This document shows, in pieces, positions 45,440-55,053 of a stretch of 64,000 nucleotides of DNA; position 1 is the first letter of the stretch, and each line of letters begins with the position of its first letter. Source of the DNA: Bacteroidia bacterium (GTDB lineage Bacteria; Bacteroidota; Bacteroidia; B-17B0; Aurantibacillaceae). The translations under genes and the position numbers were made by a program. Under the pieces are notes generated by a model. That model searched no databases. It was not told the origin of the DNA and saw only the letters and a list, made by a program, of their open reading frames with translations. The stretch is from assembly GCA_016787705.1 (NCBI GenBank), contig JAEUTP010000008.1, positions 434,001 through 498,000 of the forward strand. The letters run 5' to 3'.

Positions 45440-45805
45440 ATGAAAAAATATTTTATCCTGGCTTCAGTTGCCTTATTTGTTCTTGCCTGTAAAAAAGACA
45501 GAACCTGTACTTGCACCGTTACCAAAACCGGTACTTCAACTACAACAGGTAAAGCAGAAATAGTTTTGTTTCCAGGCTTCCCCACTCCATTGGCAGATAC
45601 ATCGTTTGCTGCCAACGTAAATGAAGTGCAAATAATTGATAGAAAAATTGAAAAGGTGAATAACCGCACTGCTAAAAGTAATTGCATCAGCTATAGCGAG
45701 CCGTATAGCGAAACTACGCTTACCTCTGTTCCGGCTTCATCGTTCAATTTATCAGTGGTAGTAACTGATAAAGGCACAAAAAGTTACGATTGTAAATTAG
45801 ACTAA
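45440..45805 (+). CDS. Small lipoprotein of unknown function
   Basis: A 121-aa protein with a lipoprotein signal (FVLACKK, Cys17). The mature part starts CKKDRTCTCTV, giving several cysteines in the first 12 residues, and further Cys residues occur at the end (SNC, YDCKLD). Family not recognised; such short Cys-bearing lipoproteins are frequent in Bacteroidota. It converges with gapA, one base apart. Confidence 0.7.
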   Translation: MKKYFILASVALFVLACKKDRTCTCTVTKTGTSTTTGKAEIVLFPGFPTPLADTSFAANVNEVQIIDRKIEKVNNRTAKSNCISYSEPYSETTLTSVPASSFNLSVVVTDKGTKSYDCKLD

Positions 45806-45806
45806 A

Positions 45807-46802
45807 TTATTTTCCCATTCTTATGGTAAGATCTACAAGGCGGTTGCTGTAACCCCATTCGTTATCGTACCAGCCAATGATCTTTACAAGATTCCCAACA
45901 ATGCTTGTAAATTCTGCATCATATAAAACACTGTGAGCGTTGCCAATTACATCAACACTTACTACCGGATCTTCGGTATACTCTAAAATTCCTTTAAGCT
46001 CTTTTTGCGAAGCCGTCTTAAATGCTTTATTGATCTCTTCAACCGTTGGTATTTTTGTAAGCACACAGGTAATATCAGTTAACGAACCATCCGGCACAGG
46101 CACACGCATACCGCAACCTCCTATTTTGCCATCCAGGTGCGGAAATATTTTGGTAATAGCTTTTGCTGCGCCTGTTGATGTTGGAATAATACTCATAGCA
46201 GCAGCCCTTGCCCTGCGAAGATCTTTATGTGGTGCATCATGAATGCGTTGATCGCTGGTGTAAGAGTGCACTGTTGTAATGTATGCTTCCTCAATACCAA
46301 ACTGATCCAATACTTTTAACATAGGCGCAGCGCAATTTGTTGTACAGCTTGCGTTTGAAACTATCACATCACTATCAAGCAATACATTTTCGTTTACACC
46401 TAAAACTACCGAACGTATATCATCATCTTTTGCAGGTGCAGAAAGTATTACTTTTTTTGCCCCTGCTGTAATGTGTTTTGTGGCACTGGCCTTATCTAAA
46501 AAATGACCGGTACATTCAACAACAATATCAATATTATTGTCTTTCCATGGCAATTGCGCCGGATCTTTGAACGAAACAACTTTAATTAGTTTCCCGTTTA
46601 TTACTAAATTGTTTCCTTCAGCTTTTACTTCGCCTTCAAACTTGCGGTGTACTGAATCGTATTTAAACAAATGCGCCAATGTAGCGGCATCAGTAAGATC
46701 ATTAATTACTACAATTTCAATAGCTGGGTTATTAATACAATTACGTAAATACACCCTTCCTATTCTTCCAAAACCATTTATGGCAACTCTTATTTTTTTC
46801 AT
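45807..46802 (-). CDS. gapA: Glyceraldehyde-3-phosphate dehydrogenase, type I
   Basis: A 331-aa glycolytic enzyme oxidising glyceraldehyde 3-phosphate with NAD and phosphate. The Rossmann motif INGFGRIGR is at the N terminus, the active-site Cys153 in SNASCTTNCAAP, and the phosphate-binding CGMRVPVPDGSLTD and C-terminal WYDNEWGYSNR are intact. INDLTD at 33-38 is the NAD-side region, suggesting NAD rather than NADP. Length is standard. Confidence 0.95.
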   Translation of the reverse strand: MKKIRVAINGFGRIGRVYLRNCINNPAIEIVVINDLTDAATLAHLFKYDSVHRKFEGEVKAEGNNLVINGKLIKVVSFKDPAQLPWKDNNIDIVVECTGHFLDKASATKHITAGAKKVILSAPAKDDDIRSVVLGVNENVLLDSDVIVSNASCTTNCAAPMLKVLDQFGIEEAYITTVHSYTSDQRIHDAPHKDLRRARAAAMSIIPTSTGAAKAITKIFPHLDGKIGGCGMRVPVPDGSLTDITCVLTKIPTVEEINKAFKTASQKELKGILEYTEDPVVSVDVIGNAHSVLYDAEFTSIVGNLVKIIGWYDNEWGYSNRLVDLTIRMGK

Positions 46803-46816
46803 CTTAAAGTGAAGTC

Positions 46817-47707
46817 TTATTTTTTATACAGATTTTTTTTCTTTGTGCTTAGATCAAAAACAAACCATTCGTTTTTAACCTTCATTATTATTTGATCTTT
46901 TTCAAATGGCGCTATCTCCTCCGCAGTAAAAGTTGTTTCCTCTTTTGTTTTTGGGTTCAATAAAATATAATATTCTTTTGGTTCAAATATCTTGTATATC
47001 ACAAAGTTTTTTGTTGCCATATCTGTATGGCGCTTATAGCTTGCAAGCTTTTTACCGGTGTAATCGTAAATATCATCATCGCCATTATTACCAACACCTG
47101 CACTACAGCCAACTATCAACGAATCTTTATGATTTATTTTTATACCTGAATATAAATAAGGCACAATTATTTCTTCTTTAAAATTAATTAAACCGGTGTA
47201 AATAATATTTGCTTCGTTCTTTATCTCAGTAATAGCAAATTTAGGTTCAGCATTTAAGTATATCTCGTTATACCCTTTAAATGTAACCTGGCTAAGATCT
47301 TTTGCCACCAAATATTTTTTATTTTTCGATGTTACAATAAAATAATCAGAATTGTCGGTGTATTGCTTTACAGCAGTTTTAGCTAATGAAAACACACTAC
47401 AGGTATCTGTTTCATCGGTTTTTATTTTTAACCTGTTGCCTTGTTTATTTAAATAATTGCACGAATAATTTATAGTATATGTTTTAATAAAACGATTGGG
47501 TGATAAGGCCTTTGATTTGAAACAGGCCAGGCAAATTTTCCCGTTGGCATCAAAATTAAATACAGTATCATAAACTGGTTTAATGATCACTTTCTCATTT
47601 TCTTTAATGCCCCACTTTAAATTTTCTTTAAAAGGCATGGTCTGAGCGACGAGTTTTTGTAAAAAAACCAACAAACTAAAAACTACTATTTTAAGACTAA
47701 ACCTCAA
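46817..47707 (-). CDS. Secreted WG-repeat-like protein
   Basis: A 296-aa protein with a signal peptide (1-21). LKWGIKENEKVIIKPVYDTVFNFDANGKI is a WG-type repeat start, and later strands (FKEEIIVPYLYSGIK) resemble further degenerate copies. WG-repeat proteins are surface or periplasmic beta-propeller-like proteins of unknown role. It lies 14 nt upstream of gapA on the same strand. Confidence 0.6.
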   Translation of the reverse strand: MRFSLKIVVFSLLVFLQKLVAQTMPFKENLKWGIKENEKVIIKPVYDTVFNFDANGKICLACFKSKALSPNRFIKTYTINYSCNYLNKQGNRLKIKTDETDTCSVFSLAKTAVKQYTDNSDYFIVTSKNKKYLVAKDLSQVTFKGYNEIYLNAEPKFAITEIKNEANIIYTGLINFKEEIIVPYLYSGIKINHKDSLIVGCSAGVGNNGDDDIYDYTGKKLASYKRHTDMATKNFVIYKIFEPKEYYILLNPKTKEETTFTAEEIAPFEKDQIIMKVKNEWFVFDLSTKKKNLYKK

Positions 47708-47795
47708 CGTATATTGAGCATTAAAAGTAATTAAAATTTGATTTATAAACGAAAAATAGAATCATTTTAATACTTAGTAACATCTCAAATTAACT

Positions 47796-47803
47796 TATAT
47801 TTG
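47796..47803 (+). promoter_or_regulatory. Putative -7 box for LytTR regulator
   Basis: An exact TATATTTG ends 17 nt before the ATG at 47821. No TTG at -33 spacing was seen. Confidence 0.4.
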
Positions 47804-47820
47804 CATTAGTAAAATCGGGC

Positions 47821-48519
47821 ATGAACTGCATAATTGTTGACGATAATAAAATGGCCCGGGCAGCCATGAGACAGCTGATAAGCCAGGTAGATTTTCTTGA
47901 GCTTAAAAAAGAATGTGCTGACCCCGTTGAAGCCTTTAACTATTTAAAGACGGAAGCTACCGACCTTGTTTTTTTAGACATAGAAATGCCCGGTATGACA
48001 GGGATTGAACTTCTTAAAAACCTTGATAAACACCCACTCATTATTTTTATAACCGCAAATAAAGATTATGCGATTGAAGCTTTTGAGTTAAATGTTGCCG
48101 ATTACATTTTAAAACCGGTCAATCTTTCTCGTTTTATAGCGGCTGTTTCACGAGCTAAAGAATTATTTGATAACAAAGGCCAGAAAATTGATTTTGATGA
48201 AAATGATAAGGATTACATTTTTGTAAGGTCAAATTCACAGTTGGTAAAAATAAAAATTAACGATATTCTATATATTCAGGCACTTGGTGATTACGTTAAC
48301 ATATTTACATCAACCGCTCGCAATACGGTTCATATAACATTAAAAGGAATTGAAGAAAAGCTGCCTTCAAAAAAATTTTACAGGCTTCACCGCTCTTATT
48401 TAATTGCTACCGATCATATCGATCGTGTAGAAGAAGGAAACGCTTTTATTGGTAAACATCCAATTCCAATAGGCGAACAATTTAAAAAAGAGCTACTCAA
48501 AAAACTGAACCTTATTTAA
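47821..48519 (+). CDS. LytTR-family response regulator
   Basis: A 232-aa cytoplasmic regulator: receiver domain (1-~120) with IIVDDNK, phospho-acceptor Asp53 in VFLDIEMPGM, Thr/Lys switch residues ITANK and LKPV; then a LytTR DNA-binding domain (~135-232) with YIQALGDYVNIFT and FYRLHRSYLI. A cognate LytS-type kinase is not adjacent. A 206-bp gap separates it from the hybrid kinase on the same strand. Confidence 0.92.
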   Translation: MNCIIVDDNKMARAAMRQLISQVDFLELKKECADPVEAFNYLKTEATDLVFLDIEMPGMTGIELLKNLDKHPLIIFITANKDYAIEAFELNVADYILKPVNLSRFIAAVSRAKELFDNKGQKIDFDENDKDYIFVRSNSQLVKIKINDILYIQALGDYVNIFTSTARNTVHITLKGIEEKLPSKKFYRLHRSYLIATDHIDRVEEGNAFIGKHPIPIGEQFKKELLKKLNLI

Positions 48520-48725
48520 CATCAATTTACATTTTGCTGGTTACTTTTGGCCTTACAGATATTATAAAATAAGTAGGCATTAAATTCACATATTTATAAT
48601 AGATGTTTCTTAAAAAAGGCTGTACATATCGATTTTATTAAATTATTTAAAATGGAAGTTCTCAAAACGGGTAAATTATTGCCCATATCTTTAAGTGCTT
48701 TACAATAGAAACAACCAAAAAATAG

Positions 48726-50549
48726 ATGAAAAATATCTGGAATTTAGGGATAAAATTAAAAATAGGATTAGGCTTTGCGTTCATTCTTATTATTATGGTT
48801 AGTGTTCAATACGGTCTTAATAAAAGTATAAACAACGTTATCAGGTCGCAGGAAGAATTATTGACCAGCACAAAACTTTCTACAGAGATAGAAGCTATAA
48901 AATCTTCTGTTATTTTTTTTGAAAGTAAGATGAAGGGTTATGTACTTACTTCAAACGATACACTGTTAGAGAATAATGAAAAATATCTTAACGATATTGT
49001 GTTAAAATTTAGAGGGCTTCAAAAACTCTCGCCAAATGCTGAACAAAAAGAGGCAATAAATACGCTTGTAAGTTTGCTCAACAAACAAATTCAATTTACC
49101 GATGAAGTTATTTTTCAGCACACCATCGATCCTAAAAACGCTGTATCACTTATTCGTTCAGGCAGCGGTAAAAAGTTAATGTCAACCATTATTAACGAGC
49201 TTGACAAGATAAACAGTATTGAAGAAAAAAAATTTGAAGAAATTCTAGCTAAGAATAAAAAGTACAGCCACTCAGTAAAACTAATGGATACATCGGCATA
49301 TATCTTTGCTTTTTTATTGGTACTTACTTTTATTGGGTTTTTGTACTCCGACATTAATAAACGCCAGAAGCTTGAGCAAGAACTTGTAATAGCGCAAAAA
49401 AAGGCAGAAGATGCGGCCATTGTTAAAGAACAGTTCATGGCCAACATGAGCCACGAAATAAGAACGCCAATGAATGCCATTATTGGTTTTAATAACCGCT
49501 TAATGAAAACGAATTTAAGCGCCGAACAAAAAGATTATGTTTTTGCAGTGCAAAGTTCGGGCGAAAATTTACTAACGATCGTAAACGATGTGCTGGATTT
49601 TTCGAAAATAGAAGCGGGTATGGTGAAATTAGAAAGTATACGTTTTAATTTACCTGATCTCTTGCATTCGGTTCATAATATGTTTTATATACAGGCCAAA
49701 GAAAAAAAAATTGAGCTGCAGATAAATATTTCAGAAAATGTTCCGCAATATGTTATTGGCGATCCAACACGGCTTACTCAAATATTATTAAACCTTGTGG
49801 GTAACGCCCTTAAGTTTACCTATGGCGGTGCCGTAAGCATAAATGCCGAAACCATTAATCAAAACGAAAAGCAATTTTATTTACAATTTAAAATAAAAGA
49901 TACCGGTATTGGTATCGCAAAAGAAAAAATTCACGAGATCTTTAACCGCTTTACACAGGAAAAATCGGATACTAACCGAATATATGGCGGTACCGGTCTT
50001 GGCTTATCTATCGTAAAAAAATTGCTGGAATTACAAAATGGAACTATTATGGTTGATAGTGAAAAAGATAAAGGTTCTACTTTTACTTTTATTATTCCAT
50101 TTGCAAAAGTTAACGGTTTGCACATTGATACAAGTATAAAGCCTGAAAAAGCCGGTGAACCTTTTACCAAACATAAGGTAAAAATATTGGTTGTTGAAGA
50201 TAATATCATGAACCAAAAACTGGCAGGGTTTATGCTCAATGATTGGGGCTTTGATCATGATATTTGCAGTAACGGTAACTTAGCTATCGAAAAAATAAAG
50301 AACAATAACTATGATCTTATTTTAATGGATATTCAAATGCCTGGCATGAACGGTTACGAAACTACCCAAGTATTGCGTACACAATTAAACATACACACTC
50401 CTGTTATTGCTATGACAGCTCACGCTTTGCCGGGAGAAAGAGAAAAATGCATCAGCTATGGCATGACCGATCATATATCAAAACCCATTAAAGAAAATGA
50501 GTTGTATAATTTAATAACTAAACATCTTCATTTAATAATTGAGAATTAA
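48726..50549 (+). CDS. Hybrid histidine kinase with CHASE3-like sensor
   Basis: A 607-aa membrane kinase. Two membrane helices (~12-29 and ~190-207) bracket a CHASE3-like helical sensor (SVIFFESKMKGYVLTSNDTL). HisKA contains MSHEIRTPMN with His243, HATPase_c has NLVGNALKFT, DTGIGIA and GGTGLGLSIV, and a C-terminal receiver domain carries Asp535 in LILMDIQMPGMNG. The Hpt gene follows by 5 nt, so a His-Asp-His relay within this operon is likely; the final regulator is not shown. Confidence 0.92.
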   Translation: MKNIWNLGIKLKIGLGFAFILIIMVSVQYGLNKSINNVIRSQEELLTSTKLSTEIEAIKSSVIFFESKMKGYVLTSNDTLLENNEKYLNDIVLKFRGLQKLSPNAEQKEAINTLVSLLNKQIQFTDEVIFQHTIDPKNAVSLIRSGSGKKLMSTIINELDKINSIEEKKFEEILAKNKKYSHSVKLMDTSAYIFAFLLVLTFIGFLYSDINKRQKLEQELVIAQKKAEDAAIVKEQFMANMSHEIRTPMNAIIGFNNRLMKTNLSAEQKDYVFAVQSSGENLLTIVNDVLDFSKIEAGMVKLESIRFNLPDLLHSVHNMFYIQAKEKKIELQINISENVPQYVIGDPTRLTQILLNLVGNALKFTYGGAVSINAETINQNEKQFYLQFKIKDTGIGIAKEKIHEIFNRFTQEKSDTNRIYGGTGLGLSIVKKLLELQNGTIMVDSEKDKGSTFTFIIPFAKVNGLHIDTSIKPEKAGEPFTKHKVKILVVEDNIMNQKLAGFMLNDWGFDHDICSNGNLAIEKIKNNNYDLILMDIQMPGMNGYETTQVLRTQLNIHTPVIAMTAHALPGEREKCISYGMTDHISKPIKENELYNLITKHLHLIIEN

Positions 50550-50554
50550 TACGT

Positions 50555-50905
50555 ATGGATGCCCCGTCAAATAAAGTTACAGATTTGTCTTACCTTATTG
50601 CTATCTCTAAAGGTAATAAAGCTTTTATTGATGAAATGATAGATATTTTTCTTTCAGAAAACCCATTGGAAATTGAACTTTTAGAATCTGCCATAGAAGA
50701 GTTGGATTATGAAGGCATTAAGGCTTATGCTCATAAAATGAAATCCACAATTCCATTTGTTGGCCTGGATAAATTAATTGAAAAAGACCTTGAACAGATA
50801 GAAACCCTTGCCTCCCTGAAAAACGAAACGGAAACTATTGAGCGCCTGTTCGCTCAAATAAAAAAAATATGCCTGATAGCCACCGAAGAGTTAAGACCCC
50901 ATTGA
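50555..50905 (+). CDS. Histidine phosphotransfer (Hpt) protein
   Basis: A 116-aa all-helical Hpt domain with phosphorylatable His60 in AYAHKMKSTIPFVGL. It should accept phosphate from the receiver of the upstream hybrid kinase (5-nt gap). It stands alone with no other domain. Confidence 0.85.
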   Translation: MDAPSNKVTDLSYLIAISKGNKAFIDEMIDIFLSENPLEIELLESAIEELDYEGIKAYAHKMKSTIPFVGLDKLIEKDLEQIETLASLKNETETIERLFAQIKKICLIATEELRPH

Positions 50906-50927
50906 ATTTTGTCAAAAAAAGAAATGA

Positions 50928-53285
50928 ATGAAAGGCAAAAAAATAAAAAATATAATTATTTCAACAGGCATTACAATTTTTTTAATTGCAGTGATGGTAA
51001 TTATTTTTATTTCGCCTCTTGCAAAATATATTATTGAAAAATACGATCAAAAGATACTGGGCCGCACAGTAACTTTAGATTGGGCCTATGTAAATCCCTT
51101 TACAGGATACGTTCACTTAAGAAATGCTAAAGTATACGAAACAAACAGCGATACCCTTTTTTTTTCATCAAAAGGTATTAGCGCTAATCTTTCCATGCAC
51201 AAACTGTTTTCCAAAATGATCGAAATTAATGATATGGTTTTAGATCAGCCATTTGGTGTTATACAACAGGATACGGCAAAAAAATTAAATTTTAACGATA
51301 TTATTGAACGCTTTACACCAAAAGACAAAACACGAAAATCAAAAAAAAATCCGTTTAAATTCAACATACTAAACATTGTAATTAACGATGGTATATTTAT
51401 TTACCGTGATCTTCGCGTGCCTGTGAATTACCCAATAAAACATGTAAATATAAATAGCCCCTGGGGCTTTAGATGGGATTCGGATAGCATTAAGAGTGAT
51501 TTTAATTTTGAAGCAGGTATTGGCAAAGGATCTGTTAAAGGAAATTTAAAGATGAGTTACCGTGATCTTGGTTACAGACTACAAACTGTATTTACCAAAT
51601 ATGATCTTAAATTTATTGAACAATACTTAAAAGACCTTATTAACTACGGCGTTTTTAGCGCCAGTTTTGATGCCGACGTTATAGCTACCGGAAATTTCAG
51701 AAGGGCTGAAGATCTTTCTGCAAAAGGCTCTTTGGCTATTAACGATTTTCATTTTGGAAAAAATAAGTATGAAGATTATGCTTCTTTCAAAAATTTCTCA
51801 GTGCATATTTATGAACTTAGCCCAAAAAATAAAAAATATGACTTCGATTCAGTTTCGCTTGACAAGCCTTTTTTGAAATATGAACGTTATGATCATCTTG
51901 ATAATCTTCAAACTATTTTTGGACGCAAGGGAACGAATGTGTCATCTGCCAAAGGATCAAGAAAGTTTAATTTGATATTTACACTAGCTGATTACATCGT
52001 AAAATTATCGAAGAATTTTTTAAAAAGTGATTATAAGGTTAACCGGCTTGCTATTTACAGAGGTAATTTATTGTATAATGATTATAAGCTGAGCGAAAAG
52101 GTTTCGTTGGGTATCAGGCCTTTTTATATTTTAGCCGACTCCATTAATAAAAATGACAACAGGGTAAAAGTAGATCTTCGGTCAAACCTTAATCCTTATG
52201 GTGACATTGCTATTCATGTAAGTGTAAATCCAAAAGATAGTTCTGATTTTGACATGAACTATCATTTGCAAAAAATCCCTGCCACACTTTTTAATCCTTA
52301 CCTTGTAAACTATACTTCTTTCCCACTAAACCGTGGAACTATAGAAATAATGGGTAATTGGCGGGTAAGAGAAGGAGTAATCCATAGCCAGAATCGTTTA
52401 TTGGTAATTGATCCTAGAGTTGGAAAGCGTGTTCACAAAAAAGACATTAAGTGGATACCATTGCCGGTAATTATGGCAATAGTACGTGAACGTGCTAATG
52501 TTATTGATTATACAATACCAATTACAGGTAATTTAAAAAAACCAAAAATTAACTGGGAAGATGTTATTAAAGATGCTTTAACGAATGTTTTTGTAAAACC
52601 CGTAACAACTCCATACCGGATAAGAGTTAAACAAACAGAAAAAACAATTGAAAAAACTATTTATGTAAAGTGGCCAATGCAGGAAGCAGAAATAAACCGC
52701 TCACAGGAAAGGTTCTTAAATAAGATATCTGATTTTTTAGAAGAACATCCGCAAAGCTCAATTTCTGTATATCCACAAACTTTTGAAGAGAAGGAAAAAG
52801 AATATATTTTATTTTATGAGGCCAAGAAAAAATATTTTTTGCATGTAAATAAAAAAACAACAAAAGAATATACCGAACATGATTCATTAAATGTTACAAA
52901 TATGTCTGTTAAAGATTCTGCATTTTTTCATTATGTAACAAAATGTTGTGATGATGGTTTATCGTTTACAATACAGGAAAAATGCGAGCGTTATGTAGGT
53001 AAAAGCCTTATCAATAAAAAATACGCGCTATTATTGAATAATCGAAAAAATACATTTTTAAATGTGTTTAAAGAAAATGGCACATCCACCCAGGTAAAAA
53101 TGCATCCAAATGAAAATTCAATTCCCTACAACGGTTTCTCCTTCTTTAAAATTGCTTATGCCGGAGATATGCCAGAAGTGCTGCAGGAAGCTTACCGGGA
53201 AATGGAAAAATTGAATGACGAAACACCAAGAGACAGGTATAGTGATATAAGGAAAAAAATAAAAAAGATGTTCCGGAAAAAATAA
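50928..53285 (+). CDS. DUF748 (AsmA-like) envelope protein
   Basis: A 785-aa protein with an N-terminal membrane helix (~8-30), then a long periplasmic beta-rich body with the DUF748 opening LGRTVTLDWAYVNPFTGYVHLRNAKVYE. The family is related to AsmA-type bridging proteins thought to move lipids between membranes. The tail is rich in Lys. It starts 22 nt after the Hpt gene and ends at a strong bidirectional terminator. Confidence 0.75.
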   Translation: MKGKKIKNIIISTGITIFLIAVMVIIFISPLAKYIIEKYDQKILGRTVTLDWAYVNPFTGYVHLRNAKVYETNSDTLFFSSKGISANLSMHKLFSKMIEINDMVLDQPFGVIQQDTAKKLNFNDIIERFTPKDKTRKSKKNPFKFNILNIVINDGIFIYRDLRVPVNYPIKHVNINSPWGFRWDSDSIKSDFNFEAGIGKGSVKGNLKMSYRDLGYRLQTVFTKYDLKFIEQYLKDLINYGVFSASFDADVIATGNFRRAEDLSAKGSLAINDFHFGKNKYEDYASFKNFSVHIYELSPKNKKYDFDSVSLDKPFLKYERYDHLDNLQTIFGRKGTNVSSAKGSRKFNLIFTLADYIVKLSKNFLKSDYKVNRLAIYRGNLLYNDYKLSEKVSLGIRPFYILADSINKNDNRVKVDLRSNLNPYGDIAIHVSVNPKDSSDFDMNYHLQKIPATLFNPYLVNYTSFPLNRGTIEIMGNWRVREGVIHSQNRLLVIDPRVGKRVHKKDIKWIPLPVIMAIVRERANVIDYTIPITGNLKKPKINWEDVIKDALTNVFVKPVTTPYRIRVKQTEKTIEKTIYVKWPMQEAEINRSQERFLNKISDFLEEHPQSSISVYPQTFEEKEKEYILFYEAKKKYFLHVNKKTTKEYTEHDSLNVTNMSVKDSAFFHYVTKCCDDGLSFTIQEKCERYVGKSLINKKYALLLNNRKNTFLNVFKENGTSTQVKMHPNENSIPYNGFSFFKIAYAGDMPEVLQEAYREMEKLNDETPRDRYSDIRKKIKKMFRKK

Positions 53286-53295
53286 TTTTTAGTTT

Positions 53296-53329
53296 AAAAA
53301 AAAGGCAATTTAAAAATTGCCTTTTTTTT
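53296..53329. terminator. Bidirectional Rho-independent terminator
   Basis: GGCAATTT (53304-53311) pairs with AAATTGCC (53314-53321), flanked by eight As and eight Ts. It sits between the convergent DUF748 and DUF892 genes and can serve both. Confidence 0.88.
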
Positions 53330-53336
53330 CTTAAAC

Positions 53337-53903
53337 TTATTCTTCTTCATCTGTATCGGCTGCAGCCTGAACATTGATGGTTGATTCGGCAATCTCAGAT
53401 AATTTTCCATCAGCACCTTTTTCTTCTTCAAGAATTTCTTCCAATATACCTACAGCATTTTCTAAACCCAAAGTTACGGCAAATGTTCTTAAAGTTCCGT
53501 AAGAAGCTATTTCATAATGTTCAACTTTTTGTGCAGCTGAAATAATTCCCGCATCGCGCATAGCGCCTTTATCAGTATCTTTCATGATCTCCTCTGCTTC
53601 TTTTGTTAAACCAGCCATTGCTTCACATTTTTTTGCTACCGCTTTTTTTCCAATAGTTTCAAATACCTGTTCCACTTTTTTAACCTGTTCTTCTGTTTCA
53701 GTCAGATGATTTTCAAGCGCTTCTATTAAATCAGGAGAAGTTGCATTCTTGATCATTTTTGGGATTGCTTTTGTTAACGCTTTTTCCGCCCAATAAATAT
53801 CTTTTAATTCATCTTCAAATAATTCCATAAGTTTGGATTCATCCATACCGTATTCCTTGGTTTTTTTAGGCGCTTTTTTAGCCATTGTTGCGTTTGTTTT
53901 CAT
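53337..53903 (-). CDS. DUF892 ferritin-like (YciE/YciF-type) protein
   Basis: A 188-aa helical protein. LFEDELKDIYWAEKAL, ENHLTETEEQVKKVEQVFE and AAQKVEHYEIASYGTL hold the Glu/His residues of the DUF892 di-iron four-helix bundle; EEEKGADGKL is also conserved. YciE/YciF-type proteins are stress-induced ferritin-like proteins. The N terminus is Lys-rich, and an internal ATG six codons in could also be the start. Confidence 0.88.
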   Translation of the reverse strand: MKTNATMAKKAPKKTKEYGMDESKLMELFEDELKDIYWAEKALTKAIPKMIKNATSPDLIEALENHLTETEEQVKKVEQVFETIGKKAVAKKCEAMAGLTKEAEEIMKDTDKGAMRDAGIISAAQKVEHYEIASYGTLRTFAVTLGLENAVGILEEILEEEKGADGKLSEIAESTINVQAAADTDEEE

Positions 53904-54071
53904 AGTATCAGTTTTAAAAATTTACATAATAAAAAAGCAAAAAATATGCCTCAGAAAAACACCTCATATAGCTAAATACCTGAGATAATGTGCAACATCT
54001 TCCTCCATTTATCACAAATTGAGGTGTATTTAATAAAACTTCTTGGCATAATGTTAGCTTTTAAATACTAA

Positions 54072-54800
54072 ATGAGTATGCACAAATACAATATAGGATG
54101 CTCGGGCTACTATTATCCAAACTGGAAAAACAAATTCTATCCACAAGGACTCCAACCTAGGCAGTGGCTGGAATATTATAGTTCTGTTTTTAATGCGGTT
54201 GAATTAAATGGTACTTTTTACAGAACACCAAAACTTTCTGACCTTAAAAAATATGCAAGTGTTACAAAAGATGATTTTACCTTTTCGGTGAAAATGAGCA
54301 ATTATATTACACATATAATAAAAATGAAAGATGCTAAGTCAAGCATCAATAACTTCCAGGATCTTATAATTAGCGGTTTGGATACAAAATTAGCCTGCTT
54401 CTTATTTCAGCTTCCTCCCTCTTTTCATTATACAGAAGAAAATTTAATGCGGGTTATAGAAAACGTACCACACGATCCCAAAAATGTAATTGAATTCAGA
54501 CATATATCTTGGTGGAATAACGAAATTGAACAAATTCTCGAAAAAGCGAACCTTACTTTTTGTAACATTGATTATCCCGGAATTAAAAGCTATATAATAA
54601 ATACCTCCAATATATTCTATTTTCGCTTTCATGGTAATCCTGAGCTTTTTAAATCGGCTTATTCCGTAGAAGAGCTTGCGTGTTTTCAGAAGCGTTTTCC
54701 AAAAGAAAAACGAGCATATGTTTATTTTAATAATACATATTATGAAGCAGGTTATAAAAATGCAAAACAGATGATGGAGTTAACCAAATTAATTCCTTAA
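54072..54800 (+). CDS. DUF72 TIM-barrel protein
   Basis: A 242-aa protein with the DUF72 opening IGCSGYYYPNWKNKFYPQGL and later VELNGTFYRTP, LFQLPPSFHY, VIEFRHISWW and YFRFHGN. The fold is a metal-associated TIM barrel and the function is unknown. No cofactor or substrate is evident from context. Confidence 0.85.
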   Translation: MSMHKYNIGCSGYYYPNWKNKFYPQGLQPRQWLEYYSSVFNAVELNGTFYRTPKLSDLKKYASVTKDDFTFSVKMSNYITHIIKMKDAKSSINNFQDLIISGLDTKLACFLFQLPPSFHYTEENLMRVIENVPHDPKNVIEFRHISWWNNEIEQILEKANLTFCNIDYPGIKSYIINTSNIFYFRFHGNPELFKSAYSVEELACFQKRFPKEKRAYVYFNNTYYEAGYKNAKQMMELTKLIP

Positions 54801-54849
54801 CAACTATGTGTACATGTAATTCTACAGAAGCATACTTTTTTTATGGTAT

Positions 54850-54857
54850 TACATTTG
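54850..54857 (+). promoter_or_regulatory. Putative -7 box of lmo0937-type gene
   Basis: An exact TACATTTG lies 33 nt before the ATG at 54891. No -33 TTG is visible. Confidence 0.35.
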
Positions 54858-54890
54858 CAGAATAGAGGGTGTAACATAAAAAAATAAATC

Positions 54891-55046
54891 ATGGGAAACA
54901 TACTTTATACAGTCGCAGTAATATTGGTAATTATTTGGGCGATCGGGTTTTTAGGCTTTCACGCAGCCGGCATTATTCACATCCTTTTAGTGATAGCTAT
55001 AATTGCTGTTCTATTAAGATTAATTCAAGGCAAAAAACCTGTTTAA
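54891..55046 (+). CDS. lmo0937-family small membrane protein
   Basis: A 51-aa protein, MGNILYTVAVILVIIWAIGF onward, ending LIQGKKPV. Two membrane helices flank the conserved GFHAAGIIHILLVIAIIAVLLRL stretch typical of lmo0937-type proteins; in other bacteria these are often stress-linked, but no function is established. The tspO start follows by 7 nt, suggesting one transcript. Confidence 0.75.
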   Translation: MGNILYTVAVILVIIWAIGFLGFHAAGIIHILLVIAIIAVLLRLIQGKKPV

Positions 55047-55053
55047 CTTTATA

